Source: Brachyspira murdochii DSM 12563 | GTDB taxonomy: Bacteria > Spirochaetota > Brachyspiria > Brachyspirales > Brachyspiraceae | Length of the DNA: 64,000 nucleotides | Direction of reading: 5' to 3' | Assembly (NCBI RefSeq): GCF_000092845.1 | Contig: NC_014150.1 | Span: forward strand, 620,001-684,000 | Shown here: one piece after another, positions 9,452 to 18,164 of the stretch | How positions within the stretch are numbered: position 1 is the first letter of the stretch | Layout: the number at the start of each line of letters is the position of its first letter | Notes under the pieces: model-generated | Database searches by the model: none | What the model was told of the DNA's origin: nothing | What the model saw: only the letters and a program-made list of their open reading frames with translations | Program-made: the position numbers and the translations under genes

Positions 9452-10255
9452 TTATCCTTTCTTTCCGCCCATATCCATATACTGACTGTACATAGGTGAA
9501 GGAAGTCCAAATCCTCCAGCTACAGGCATAGTTTCTCCTGTTATAAATGATGAATAATCGCTTGCAAAGAAAAGTACTGCATTAGCAATATCTTCAGGCT
9601 CTGCTGGTCTGTTTAATGGAACATTTTTCAAAAACAATTTAAAAAAATCTTCTGACATATTTTCCATAGCTGCATCAGTTGCAACAAATCCCGGAAGTAC
9701 AGCATTGCATCTTATATTTTGTCTTGCATACTGAACAGCAATATTTTTTGTAAGAAAATTGATTGCTGATTTTGATATGCCGTATGCTAGTCTTGACATA
9801 TCTGGAAATATTCCTCCTACTGAAGAAATATTAATTATGCTTCCTCCTCCGGTATTAATCATATGCTTAACAGCAGCCTTTGAAGGAAGATAAACACTTT
9901 TTAAGTTTTCATTAACTATATTAAAAAATGCCTCAGTATCGCCGTTAATTAAATCAAAATCTTTATTAGTATCAGTAGTACCGAAATTATTAACTAGTAT
10001 ATCTATTCTATTTTCTTTTTTTACTGTCTCTTCAATCATAGAAGTAAAAGTTTCTTCTTTAGATGCGTCAAAATATACTGTATCAGCCTCTCCTCCATTT
10101 TTTATAATTTCATCTGCTATCTTTTTACCCGCATCAAGTCTTCTTACAGCTAAATAAACCTTTGCTCCATTTTCAGCTAGTTTCTTTGAACATGCTAAAC
10201 CTATACCTCTAGTTGCTGATGTTACTAATGCTATTTTTTTATTCAAGAGTTTCAT
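9452..10255 (-). CDS. SDR oxidoreductase, probable 7-alpha-hydroxysteroid dehydrogenase
   Basis: A 267-residue classical short-chain dehydrogenase. The cofactor loop is TSATRGIG (12-19), with R38-R39 after the second strand favouring NADP(H). NN (89-90) and the catalytic Ser (144/145), Tyr158 and Lys162 in YGISK are present. From memory the protein resembles the Clostridium scindens 7-alpha-HSDH more than generic FabG: GDTEAFFNIVNENLKSVYLP, QYARQNIRCNAVLPG, VPLNRPAEPEDIANAVLFFA and a long C-terminal tail after VAGGF. That enzyme oxidises the 7-alpha hydroxyl of primary bile acids, plausible for a gut spirochaete. The start at 10255 has AAGGAGA upstream. It follows the MATE gene by 78 bp on the same strand. 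Substrate remains inference. Confidence 0.75.
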   Translation of the reverse strand: MKLLNKKIALVTSATRGIGLACSKKLAENGAKVYLAVRRLDAGKKIADEIIKNGGEADTVYFDASKEETFTSMIEETVKKENRIDILVNNFGTTDTNKDFDLINGDTEAFFNIVNENLKSVYLPSKAAVKHMINTGGGSIINISSVGGIFPDMSRLAYGISKSAINFLTKNIAVQYARQNIRCNAVLPGFVATDAAMENMSEDFFKLFLKNVPLNRPAEPEDIANAVLFFASDYSSFITGETMPVAGGFGLPSPMYSQYMDMGGKKG

Positions 10256-10333
10256 TTACTTAAATCTCCTTTTTATAATGTTTATGCTAAATAATTATAT
10301 TATATTTAATAATTATTTCTATAAAATATATAA

Positions 10334-11647
10334 TTATTTTAAAGTTCTATATCTTATGAAAAATACTGCTGTTACGATGAAAGTTAGAACTTCTGTAATA
10401 GGCATAACATACCATATACTCTCTCTTACAAATATTAAAGGCATTACAAATATTAAAATACCGCTTATTATAAGCCCTCTTAATACTGCTATTATAAATG
10501 ATGCAGTTGGTTTCATTATAGCCTGAAAATAGTATGTAGCATATATATTAAATGGAAGTATTAAAAATGATATAAAATAGGCTCTCATAATATTTTTTGA
10601 CATACTTAAAGCTTCATCTGAAGGCTTCATAAATGCTTTCATTAAAAAGTCAGTATTAAAGTATGTAAATAAAGTAGATATTATAGCCAATATTAAGGCT
10701 GTAAATATACCATATTTTACTGCTGATTTTATTCTATTCATATTGCCTGCCCCCAGATTGGCAGATATTATAGGCTGTGATGCTTGTCCTATTGCATAAG
10801 CTGATGACTGAACTAATATATTAATATTAATTATAACAGAGTACACCGCCAATGCAGAAGAGTTAAAATATTTCATTATCTGATTATTAAACATTAAAGC
10901 TAGTATTCCCATTGCTATATCTATAAAAAATGTTGAAAAACCTATTGATACAGTATTCTTTGATAATGAAAATAATTTATTTACTTTTACAAATTTTAAA
11001 GTATTCTTTTTTGTAAATAGATGAGATATTAAAATTGAAGCAGTTATAACCTGTCCTATAGCAGTGGCAAGCCCGGCACCAAATATACCCATATCGCATA
11101 CAAATACAAAAAAGTAATCCCCAAATATATTAAATATCCCGCCAGCCATAACGGCAATAGTTGCCTTCATAGGGGCATTATCATTTCTAAGATATGCAGC
11201 AAAAAATTGGCTAAATGAAAATAAAGGAAGAATTATTTTTATAGGAAGAAAATATATTTTAGCTAATCTTAAAAGTACATCATCAGCCCCGAAAAAATAA
11301 AGTATATTATCTTCAAATACTATTGATAAAATCCAAACTATAAATATAACTATTGACAAAGCAATGAATGAAGAAGTAAAAAAAATATTTGATTTTTTAT
11401 AATCTCCAGAACCTCTTGCCTTACTAAAAAGAACAGAACCTCCTATACCAAATAACATGCCTATGCTGTATATTATATTCCATATAGGAGCAAATACCGC
11501 CAAAGCAGCAGCCCCGTTATCACCCTCATACTGACCAACCATAGCAACGTCCACTATAGAATAAATTGCAGCTATTAAAGCACTCCCAAAACTAGCATAT
11601 AAATACTTGAAAAATATTTTTTTTACATCAGTCTTAAGAATATCCAT
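10334..11647 (-). CDS. MATE family efflux transporter
   Basis: A 437-residue polytopic protein with about twelve hydrophobic helices in two homologous halves. The family pattern is clear in IAAIYSIVDVAMVGQYEGDN, ALAVFAPIWNIIYSIGMLFG, and the second-half IGQASQPIISANLGAGN. MATE proteins export cationic drugs, dyes and toxic metabolites by Na+ or H+ antiport at the inner membrane. The ATG has AAGGG 8 bases upstream. The roughly 109-nt leader carries a translatable short ORF overlapping a terminator stem (listed separately), suggesting induction by ribosome stalling. The SDR gene follows 78 bp downstream, possibly co-transcribed. Confidence 0.85.
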   Translation of the reverse strand: MDILKTDVKKIFFKYLYASFGSALIAAIYSIVDVAMVGQYEGDNGAAALAVFAPIWNIIYSIGMLFGIGGSVLFSKARGSGDYKKSNIFFTSSFIALSIVIFIVWILSIVFEDNILYFFGADDVLLRLAKIYFLPIKIILPLFSFSQFFAAYLRNDNAPMKATIAVMAGGIFNIFGDYFFVFVCDMGIFGAGLATAIGQVITASILISHLFTKKNTLKFVKVNKLFSLSKNTVSIGFSTFFIDIAMGILALMFNNQIMKYFNSSALAVYSVIININILVQSSAYAIGQASQPIISANLGAGNMNRIKSAVKYGIFTALILAIISTLFTYFNTDFLMKAFMKPSDEALSMSKNIMRAYFISFLILPFNIYATYYFQAIMKPTASFIIAVLRGLIISGILIFVMPLIFVRESIWYVMPITEVLTFIVTAVFFIRYRTLK

Positions 11648-11670
11648 AAAACAAACCCTTACAGAAAATA

Positions 11671-11717
11671 AAAGGCTGGAAAAGAAATCTAATAATTAGA
11701 CATCTTATCCAACCTTT
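11671..11717 (-). terminator. Leader terminator (attenuator) of the MATE gene
   Basis: On the minus strand AAAGGTTGGA (11717-11708) pairs with TCCAGCCTTT (11680-11671) over 10 bp with one G-U pair. The 27-nt loop holds a small TCTAA/TTAGA hairpin. A T-rich run TTTTATTTT follows the stem, 20-30 nt before the MATE ATG. The 5' arm lies inside the leader peptide codons. Confidence 0.65.
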
Positions 11718-11736
11718 GGTATTTTTTTATTTCCAA
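11689..11736 (-). CDS. Leader peptide of the MATE gene
   Basis: A TTG at 11736-11734 with GGAGG (11747-11743) six bases upstream opens a 15-codon frame, MEIKKYQRLDKMSNY, ending in TAG at 11689. Its Tyr-Gln-Arg-Leu-Asp codons overlap the 5' arm of the terminator stem. A ribosome stalled there would mask the arm and allow read-through into the pump gene, the logic known for leader peptides of antibiotic-resistance and efflux genes. The ribosome site is among the best in the window, which argues for real translation. Stalling by any drug is inference. Confidence 0.55.
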   Translation of the reverse strand: MEIKKYQRLDKMSNY

Positions 11737-11762
11737 ATAAGTCCTCCGATGAACTTGACTAT

Positions 11763-11790
11763 ATTATATCATATACCGTTTAAAAGTCAA
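11763..11790 (-). promoter_or_regulatory. Promoter of the MATE leader transcript
   Basis: TTGACT (11790-11785), 16 bases, and TATAAT (11768-11763) on the minus strand. The transcript would start near 11756, giving a leader of about 109 nt that contains the leader peptide and terminator. Confidence 0.65.
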
Positions 11791-11916
11791 ATTTAGGACT
11801 AATAACATACTATATTTCTAATAGTTATAATAATTTATTTATTAATATTATTTATTGATATTTTTTTGTATTAAGTGTATTATAAGAATATAAATACTAT
11901 GGAAGATTTTTAATAT

Positions 11917-12663
11917 ATGAGAAAATTAATTTTTATATTTATATTAATGTCTGTATTATCAGCATTAGCTTATTCTTTTCCATATAAGATGTATACTGGA
12001 ATGACAGGTGCATTGCGTTTGGGCGGTACTATTTATGTTAATAATGATAGAATAGGTACTAAAAAATATACCTTATCAAGTCCTATTATGATTAACTTTG
12101 GTATATTTAGAAACTTTGATATATTTGCAAGAGTGCTTCCTATGACGTATCTTCCAGAATTGGGCGTTGGAGTAGAGGGAGAGCCTCAGTTTTCAATAAT
12201 GCCTAGATTTCAGTTTTTTAATGGTTTTATAGGGGCTGTTGAAGTATTATTTCCCGGTTCATCGAAACAAAAATTCGGTCTTAATCCTCAAATACATTAT
12301 TTAATAGGATTAGGAGATTTTTTAACTATGTATGCCAATTTAGAAGTTCCTATGTATTTTAATGATCCTAGAGGCGTAGTAGAATCTTTAAGGCTTAAAA
12401 TGGCTTTAGGAGTATATCCGGGTGCTTTATTCGGATTTTCTCTTGCCGGTATATATTTAGAGTATCATATAGCCTATGATTTCTACAATAGTGCATTTTT
12501 ATATCTTAATCATTTGGGGTTGGGTCTTTATCTTGTACTTAACAGTGATGCTAGTCTTTCATTAAACTTTACTCCTTATTTGGAACAGCTTGCAAGCGGT
12601 TTTTATTTTGGTATAGGTGTATCGTTGTCGTATACTTTTGATTTTAATAAGCTGAGAAGATAA
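11917..12663 (+). CDS. Outer-membrane beta-barrel protein, unassigned
   Basis: A 248-residue protein with a signal peptide (MRKLIFIFILMSVLSALAYS) and no lipobox. The mature part alternates hydrophobic and polar residues in short strands with Gly and aromatic residues (GFIGAVEVLFPG, LGLGLYLVLNSDASLSLNF) and ends in SLSYTFDFNKLRR, the look of a small barrel with a C-terminal aromatic strand. I do not recognise a named family. It is encoded alone; the BatD-like gene follows after 38 bp with its own promoter. Outer-membrane placement is inference from the strand pattern. Confidence 0.6.
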   Translation: MRKLIFIFILMSVLSALAYSFPYKMYTGMTGALRLGGTIYVNNDRIGTKKYTLSSPIMINFGIFRNFDIFARVLPMTYLPELGVGVEGEPQFSIMPRFQFFNGFIGAVEVLFPGSSKQKFGLNPQIHYLIGLGDFLTMYANLEVPMYFNDPRGVVESLRLKMALGVYPGALFGFSLAGIYLEYHIAYDFYNSAFLYLNHLGLGLYLVLNSDASLSLNFTPYLEQLASGFYFGIGVSLSYTFDFNKLRR

Positions 12664-12666
12664 GTA

Positions 12667-12693
12667 TTGACTTTTTTTACGTTTTTATATAAT
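12667..12693 (+). promoter_or_regulatory. Promoter of the BatD-like/MoxR pair
   Basis: TTGACT (12667-12672), 15 bases, TATAAT (12688-12693). The ATG at 12702 begins only 8 bases after the -10, so the mRNA would have almost no leader, and no ribosome site is visible in between. This suggests leaderless translation of the first gene. Confidence 0.45.
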
Positions 12694-12701
12694 CTACTTC
12701 A

Positions 12702-13238
12702 ATGATTAAATACTATATTTTTTTAATAATGATAATAACAAATGTACTATTATACCCTATAGTAATAGTAGAAGATAAAGTTAATAAAAAAAGTATGTAT
12801 GAATGGGAAAATATAGAATATTCTCTTCTTTATACTGGAGATGCTGGTAAGTTTAAACCTTCCGGCATAAATGAAAATGCTATAAGCGATTTTGAAGTTA
12901 TTAATAAAGAAATAGAAATGGAAACTATACATAAAGACAATGAAGTTCCTACTATGAATTATAAAATAACTTATACACTAAAGCCCATTAGAAAAGGAAA
13001 ATTAAAAATACCTGAACTAGAAGCTGCATACTATAATGTGGAAAGAGGAAACAGTTTAGTGCCTCATGAACAATTAATTAAAGAATATAATATAAGAGTT
13101 TTCAGTTCTTGGTTTATATTAATTATGATAGGGCAATGGGCTGTTATTATTCTTATAGCTTTTTTAATATTTAAGTTTATAAAAGAACAGCATAATTTTA
13201 ATAAAAAAGCATTTGAAAATAAAAAAACTATAAAATAG
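12702..13238 (+). CDS. Small BatD-like membrane protein
   Basis: A 178-residue protein with an N-terminal signal segment, an immunoglobulin-like extracytoplasmic domain, one transmembrane helix (SSWFILIMIGQWAVIILIAF) and a short basic tail. The domain ends in LKPIRKGKLKIPELEAAYYN, the strand pattern seen in BatD (aerotolerance) domains. BatD proteins are much longer, so this looks like a one-domain version. It is immediately followed (9 bp) by a MoxR ATPase, the usual neighbour of Bat genes, which supports the call. The von Willebrand factor A proteins BatA/BatB and the DUF58 gene are missing here. Likely role: periplasmic partner in MoxR-dependent folding or stress tolerance, inferred. Confidence 0.5.
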   Translation: MIKYYIFLIMIITNVLLYPIVIVEDKVNKKSMYEWENIEYSLLYTGDAGKFKPSGINENAISDFEVINKEIEMETIHKDNEVPTMNYKITYTLKPIRKGKLKIPELEAAYYNVERGNSLVPHEQLIKEYNIRVFSSWFILIMIGQWAVIILIAFLIFKFIKEQHNFNKKAFENKKTIK

Positions 13239-13247
13239 GAAGTTGAC

Positions 13248-14237
13248 ATGACAGAAAATAATTCTTTGCAGGCTATTTCTGAAGCTTCAAAAATGGCACT
13301 TGATGTTGTACAGGCTATAAAAAGCGAAATAAAAAAAGTAATAATCGGTCAGGAAAATATGATAGACAAACTTCTTTTGGGTATTATATGTGATGGGCAT
13401 GTACTATTAGAAGGAGTACCCGGTCTTGCTAAAACTTTAACTGTAAAATCATTGGCAAGCACTATAGATGCAAGCTACAAAAGAATACAGTTTACACCCG
13501 ATTTGCTTCCTGCTGATATTGTTGGAACAGAAATTTACGATATAAAAAACTCGGCATTTGTTCCAAAACAAGGACCTATATTTTCAAATATAATATTGGC
13601 AGATGAAATAAACCGTTCTCCGGCTAAAGTACAGTCAGCACTCTTAGAAGCTATGGGTGAACATCAGGTTACTATAGGTGATACCACTTATCAGCTGCCA
13701 GATGTATTTTTGGTACTTGCAACTCAAAACCCTATAGAACAGGAAGGTACTTATCCATTACCTGAGGCACAGGTTGACAGATTTATGCTTAAAGTAATAG
13801 TAAAATACCCTACAAAAAGCGAAGAGAAAACTATTATAAAAAATATGTCCTCTTCAAAACCAGAAGAATTAAAATCAATAACTACTATAGAAACTATAGA
13901 AAAATTAAGAAAATTGGCTAATCAAATACATATAGAAGAAAGATTAATTGATTATATAGTTAATATTATAGATGCTACTAGAAACCCAAAAGAATATAAA
14001 TTACAAAGCGAATATATAGAATACGGTGCCTCTCCAAGGGCTGGAATATACCTTACAAAAGCAGCAAAAGCTAATGCCATGATGCAGGGAAGAGGATTTG
14101 TTATGCCTGAAGATATAAGAGCAGTTGCTTATGAAATATTAAGGCATAGAATAAGTATAACTTATGAAGCACAAGCAGAAAATATTAACAGTGATATGAT
14201 CATAGAAAACCTGCTTGCTAATATCAATGTACCTTAA
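13248..14237 (+). CDS. MoxR family AAA+ ATPase
   Basis: A 329-residue AAA+ protein. Walker A is GVPGLAKT (about 56-63), Walker B is ILADEINR (about 115-122), with sensor 1 in LATQNPIEQEGTYPLPEAQ and a C-terminal lid with GASPRAGIYL. This is the full MoxR length. MoxR ATPases act as chaperones in assembling metalloenzymes or surface proteins together with vWA-domain partners. It sits 9 bp after the BatD-like gene and ends at a strong terminator, so the unit has two genes and lacks the usual DUF58 and vWA partners. Confidence 0.9.
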   Translation: MTENNSLQAISEASKMALDVVQAIKSEIKKVIIGQENMIDKLLLGIICDGHVLLEGVPGLAKTLTVKSLASTIDASYKRIQFTPDLLPADIVGTEIYDIKNSAFVPKQGPIFSNIILADEINRSPAKVQSALLEAMGEHQVTIGDTTYQLPDVFLVLATQNPIEQEGTYPLPEAQVDRFMLKVIVKYPTKSEEKTIIKNMSSSKPEELKSITTIETIEKLRKLANQIHIEERLIDYIVNIIDATRNPKEYKLQSEYIEYGASPRAGIYLTKAAKANAMMQGRGFVMPEDIRAVAYEILRHRISITYEAQAENINSDMIIENLLANINVP

Positions 14238-14259
14238 TTAAAACAGATTAAAAAATAAA

Positions 14260-14292
14260 AGCCTATATAATAATTTTATATAGGCTTTTTTA
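14260..14292 (+). terminator. Terminator after moxR
   Basis: Arms AGCCTATATA (14260-14269) and TATATAGGCT (14277-14286) form a perfect 10-bp stem followed by TTTTTTA. Confidence 0.85.
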
Positions 14293-14790
14293 TGAGCTAA
14301 GAATTTATTAAAAATAATAAAAACAAACTAAAGCCGCTTTGAACCACCATAAACCTCCAAAATGTCCAAAGCAGCCTTATATGCATAACACTTTAAAATC
14401 ATGAAATTTAGTTTACATCATTAAAAGTCTTAAGCAGAAAATAACCTCCTTTTTTAAAAATTTAACATAAACCTCCAAAATTATTTAATTTTATAAAGCA
14501 GCTCTATTTAATTTATTAGACGTATGAATATATAAAAAGTTCCCGTTATAAATAAAAAATTAAAAACATATATAATTATTTAGCGTTCTTAAAAACTTAA
14601 CATCATCACTAAATAAGTTTTATCTGTTTTTATATTAAAACTTTTAAAAGTTTTATAATGAATGCATATGCCTTTAATTTAACACAAATCTCCAAAACTA
14701 TATAATCATATATCTATTTTACATATTAGAGGCATAAATCTTAAAAAAGTTTCATATTATAATACAAAATAATAAAAAAATTATAATTAA
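14293..14790 (-). repeat. Decayed repeat copies carrying ribosome-site/start cassettes
   Basis: This 500-bp gene-free stretch holds three diverged copies of a module best read on the minus strand: TTTTGGAGGTTTATG at 14363-14349 and 14481-14467 and TTTTGGAGATTTGTG near 14696-14682. The last two share further upstream words (ACTTTTTATATATTCATACG against ACTTTTTTAAGATTTATGCC). The first cassette opens a 17-codon hydrophobic frame (MVVQSGFSLFLLFLINS); the others stop after 3-4 codons. It may be remnants of a duplicated small-ORF element. No larger gene is seen. Confidence 0.35.
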
Positions 14791-14793
14791 GCC

Positions 14794-14822
14794 TTGAAAT
14801 AATATATATTATTTAGTATAAT
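14794..14822 (+). promoter_or_regulatory. Catalase promoter with spacer palindrome
   Basis: TTGAAA (14794-14799), 17 bases, TATAAT (14817-14822). The spacer region holds a perfect 16-bp palindrome AATAATATATATTATT (14798-14813), a possible site for a peroxide- or metal-responsive repressor. The A+T bias makes chance palindromes likely, so operator function is tentative. Confidence 0.6.
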
Positions 14823-14862
14823 ATATTTATTAATAATTAATACTAATAAGGAGATTTTTAAT

Positions 14863-16314
14863 ATGTCTGATAAAAAATTAACAACTGAATTTGGGGCTCC
14901 AGTTGAAAACAATCAAAACTCAATTACAGCAGGACCTAGAGGACCTATGCTTCTTCAAGATGTATGGTTTATGGAGAAAATGGCACATTTTGACAGAGAG
15001 GTAATACCAGAAAGAAGAATGCATGCAAAGGGATCTGGTGCATACGGTACATTTACAGTTACACATGATATAACACAGTATACTAAAGCAAAAATATTTT
15101 CTGAAATTGGAAAGAAAACTGATTTATTTGTAAGATTTTCTACAGTAGCTGGAGAGAGAGGAGCTGCTGATGCTGAGAGAGATATTAGAGGATTTGCAAT
15201 TAAATTCTATACAGAAGAAGGAAACTGGGACTTGGTAGGAAATAATACTCCAGTATTTTATTTCAGAGATCCTTTAAAATTTCCGGATTTAAACCATGCT
15301 GTAAAAAGAGATCCTAAAACAAATATGAGAAGTGCTCAAAATAAATGGGATTTTCTAACTTCTTTACCTGAAGCCATTCATCAAATAACAATAGATATGA
15401 GCGACAGAGGAATACCTTATAGCTACAGATATATGCATGGTTTCAGCAGTCATGCTTATAGTTTTATAAATAAAGATAATAAAAGATTTTGGGTAAAATT
15501 CCATTTCAAAACTCAGCAGGGTATCAAAAATCTTACAGATGAGGAGGCAGCAGCTATAATAGCAAAAGATAGAGAAAGCTCTCAAAAAGATTTATTTGAA
15601 GCTATAGAAAGAGGCGATTATCCAAGATGGAATATGAAGATTCAGATAATGACAGAAGAACAAGCTAATGCCAGTAAGAGAAATCCTTTTGATTTAACTA
15701 AAACTTGGTCTCAGAAAGAATATCCTTTAATTGATGTAGGAGTGCTAGAATTAAATAAAAATCCTGAAAACTACTTTGCCGAGGTAGAACAATCAGCATT
15801 CAGCCCATCTACAATAATTCCGGGAATTGGATTTTCTCCAGATAGAATGCTTCAAGGAAGACTATTCTCATATACTGATACTCAGAGATATAGATTGGGT
15901 GTTAATTATGCAAGTATTCCTGTTAATGCACCAAGATGTCCGTTTCATTCATTTCATAAAGACGGATATATGAGAGTAGACACAAATAATGGAGCAAAAA
16001 CTCCTTATGAGCCAAACTCTAATGGAGAATGGAAAGAGCAGAAAGAATATGCAGAACCTCCTCTAAAATTATACGGAGATGCTTTCAGATATGATCATAG
16101 AGAAGATGATGATGATTACTACACTGATGCAAGAGCTTTATTTAATCTTATGAGTGATGAGCAGAAAAAAGTATTGTTTGAAAACACAGCAAGAGATATG
16201 AATGGTGTTACTAAAGAAGTAAAATTAAGACATATTAAAAATTGTATGAATGTAGACAAAGCCTATGGATTGGGTGTACTTAAAGCTTTAGGCATTGATG
16301 AGAAAGATATATGA
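14863..16314 (+). CDS. katA: Monofunctional haem catalase
   Basis: Breaks down hydrogen peroxide. At 483 residues it is a small-subunit (clade 3 type) catalase. The distal His54 is in [11 protein letters not shown], the distal Asn127 in [10 protein letters not shown], and the proximal haem-ligand Tyr is in [20 protein letters not shown] lies 9 bases before the ATG. The gene is complete, monocistronic, and flanked by its own promoter and terminator. In an anaerobic spirochaete it protects against host- or oxygen-derived peroxide. Codon use looks like its neighbours, so I see no sign of recent transfer. Confidence 0.95.
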   Translation: MSDKKLTTEFGAPVENNQNSITAGPRGPMLLQDVWFMEKMAHFDREVIPERRMHAKGSGAYGTFTVTHDITQYTKAKIFSEIGKKTDLFVRFSTVAGERGAADAERDIRGFAIKFYTEEGNWDLVGNNTPVFYFRDPLKFPDLNHAVKRDPKTNMRSAQNKWDFLTSLPEAIHQITIDMSDRGIPYSYRYMHGFSSHAYSFINKDNKRFWVKFHFKTQQGIKNLTDEEAAAIIAKDRESSQKDLFEAIERGDYPRWNMKIQIMTEEQANASKRNPFDLTKTWSQKEYPLIDVGVLELNKNPENYFAEVEQSAFSPSTIIPGIGFSPDRMLQGRLFSYTDTQRYRLGVNYASIPVNAPRCPFHSFHKDGYMRVDTNNGAKTPYEPNSNGEWKEQKEYAEPPLKLYGDAFRYDHREDDDDYYTDARALFNLMSDEQKKVLFENTARDMNGVTKEVKLRHIKNCMNVDKAYGLGVLKALGIDEKDI

Positions 16315-16367
16315 TAATTTTTTAATATAACAATTAAAAAATATAAAAACAATCAAACTATTATTAC

Positions 16368-16402
16368 AGCTAATATCTTTTTAATAAAGGTATTAGCTTT
16401 TA
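16368..16402 (+). terminator. Terminator after katA
   Basis: Arms AGCTAATA (16368-16375) and TATTAGCT (16391-16398) followed by TTTATTT. Confidence 0.65.
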
Positions 16403-16423
16403 TTTATAAAACATAATAAATAT

Positions 16424-16460
16424 AATAAAAGAGAGCCGTAAAAAATAGCCCTCTTTTATT
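16424..16460 (-). terminator. Terminator for the aminotransferase gene
   Basis: AATAAAAGAG and CTCTTTTATT arms surround a GCC/GGC-containing loop between the convergent katA and aminotransferase genes. It can work on both strands. Confidence 0.6.
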
Positions 16461-16499
16461 AATGTTATCAATATTTTTATTATAAAAAAGTAATAATAC

Positions 16500-17696
16500 T
16501 TATTTTTCTACTTCTTTATATTTAATCAATGCTTCTTTCAATATATTCATAGCTTTTTTCAAATCATTAGAATCTAAAGCATAAGAAATTCTCACTTCAT
16601 CTTTACCCAAGCCTTCAGTGGCATAAAAACCTTCAGCCGGAGCAAACATAACAGTCTCTCCATTAATATTAAAATCTTTCAAAAGCCATATAATGAAATC
16701 TTCAGCATTTTTTACAGGGAGTTTTGCAAGTACATAAAAAGCTCCTTCAGGCTCTCTTGCAACAACACCTTCCATTTTATTAAGCTCTTCAAATATGATT
16801 CTTCTTCTGTAATCATACTCTTTTAAAGCCGCATCAAAATAATGATCTGGAAGTTCATACAAAGCAACAGCTCCAAGCATATCCAAAGTAGGAAGAGAAA
16901 GTCTTGCCTGACATTCTCTAAATACTGCTGTCATTAATTTTTTATTTTTGCTTATAAGACATCCTATTCTAGCTCCGCATGCAGAAAACCTTTTTGATAT
17001 AGAATCTATTATAACAACATTTTCTTCTATGTCTTTGTACGTTCCAAAACTAATTGCTGTTCTGTCTCCGTAAACAAACTCTCTATAAACCTCATCGCTT
17101 ATCAAAAATAAATCATATTTTTTTACTATGTATGCTATATCATCCATCTCTCTTTTAGTGTATACAACACCAGTAGGGTTAGAAGGATTAGCAAGCATAA
17201 ATGCTTTAGTTTTAGGTGTAATATGTTTTTCTATCTCCTCACGGCTAGGCAAATGGAAGCCGTCTTCAGCATAAGTTCTAACAGCATTATATTTAATATC
17301 AAATACATCATAGAAACTTTTATAATTAGCATACAAAGGCTCTGAAACTAATATTTCATCACCCTCATCAAATATGGCAAGCATAGCAAATGATATAGCC
17401 TCAGAACCTCCGCTAGTAATAACTATATCCTCTACATCATAATGAATACCTAATTTTTCATAATATTTTTGTATTCTATCAATGAGCAAAGCCAATCCTC
17501 TTGAATGCTCATATCTAAGGGTTGTACCGTTATATTTAGAAATAGCTTCAAAAAATATCTTAGGAGTTTCTATATCTGGCTGACCAATATTAAGATGATA
17601 AATCTTAATTCCTCTCTTTACTGCATCTTCTGCATAAGGGTTTAATTTTCTAACAGGCGAAACTTTTAATCTTTGAATTCTTTTAGATATATCCAT
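16500..17696 (-). CDS. Class I/II PLP-dependent aminotransferase (aspartate aminotransferase-like)
   Basis: A 398-residue fold-type I aminotransferase. Motifs seen: IYHLNIGQPDIETP near the N-terminus, ITSGGSEAISFA for cofactor phosphate binding, LANPSNPTGVVYT, ISDEVYREF, and the PLP lysine in DSISKRFSACGARIGCLIS. Length and motifs fit the AspB/PatA subgroup that transfers amino groups between aspartate or aromatic amino acids and 2-oxoglutarate. The exact substrate cannot be set by eye. It is monocistronic, convergent with katA. Confidence 0.85.
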   Translation of the reverse strand: MDISKRIQRLKVSPVRKLNPYAEDAVKRGIKIYHLNIGQPDIETPKIFFEAISKYNGTTLRYEHSRGLALLIDRIQKYYEKLGIHYDVEDIVITSGGSEAISFAMLAIFDEGDEILVSEPLYANYKSFYDVFDIKYNAVRTYAEDGFHLPSREEIEKHITPKTKAFMLANPSNPTGVVYTKREMDDIAYIVKKYDLFLISDEVYREFVYGDRTAISFGTYKDIEENVVIIDSISKRFSACGARIGCLISKNKKLMTAVFRECQARLSLPTLDMLGAVALYELPDHYFDAALKEYDYRRRIIFEELNKMEGVVAREPEGAFYVLAKLPVKNAEDFIIWLLKDFNINGETVMFAPAEGFYATEGLGKDEVRISYALDSNDLKKAMNILKEALIKYKEVEK

Positions 17697-18164
17697 AACA
17701 CTTCTCCAATAATTATTATATATAGTAATCTAAAAATAAAAGATATATCAAATCACAAAAATTGTCAATATTTTAATCAAAAAAATAAATAAAAAAATTA
17801 TAATATATAAAAAATTATAATCTTAATAAATTTCATGTAAATTATTTTAGTAACTTTATAATAAATATAAAGTGAATATAAACTATAATAAAAATTTGTA
17901 TAAATCATATTTTAAGAACACAACCTATTTTACAAATATATAAAATGCCTCAGATACATACAAAATAAAAAATACACATTTACAAATTACACAGCATATA
18001 AAATATTTATTTATATAATTAATATAAAATATACTATAAAGTTATCTGTAAACATGTTTTGAAACAAATATATTGATATTTACAAAAACAAATTATAAAA
18101 TAAATGCTATTGATAAAAGATGTTTTTTAATATAGAATTAATAATAAAAATTAAAACGGAATAT
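17697..18164. other. A+T-rich intergenic region
   Basis: This stretch separates the divergent aminotransferase and PEGA-protein genes and must hold promoters for both. I see no convincing additional gene, RNA hairpin or repeat in it. Many chance TATAAT-like words are present and cannot be ranked. Confidence 0.5.
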
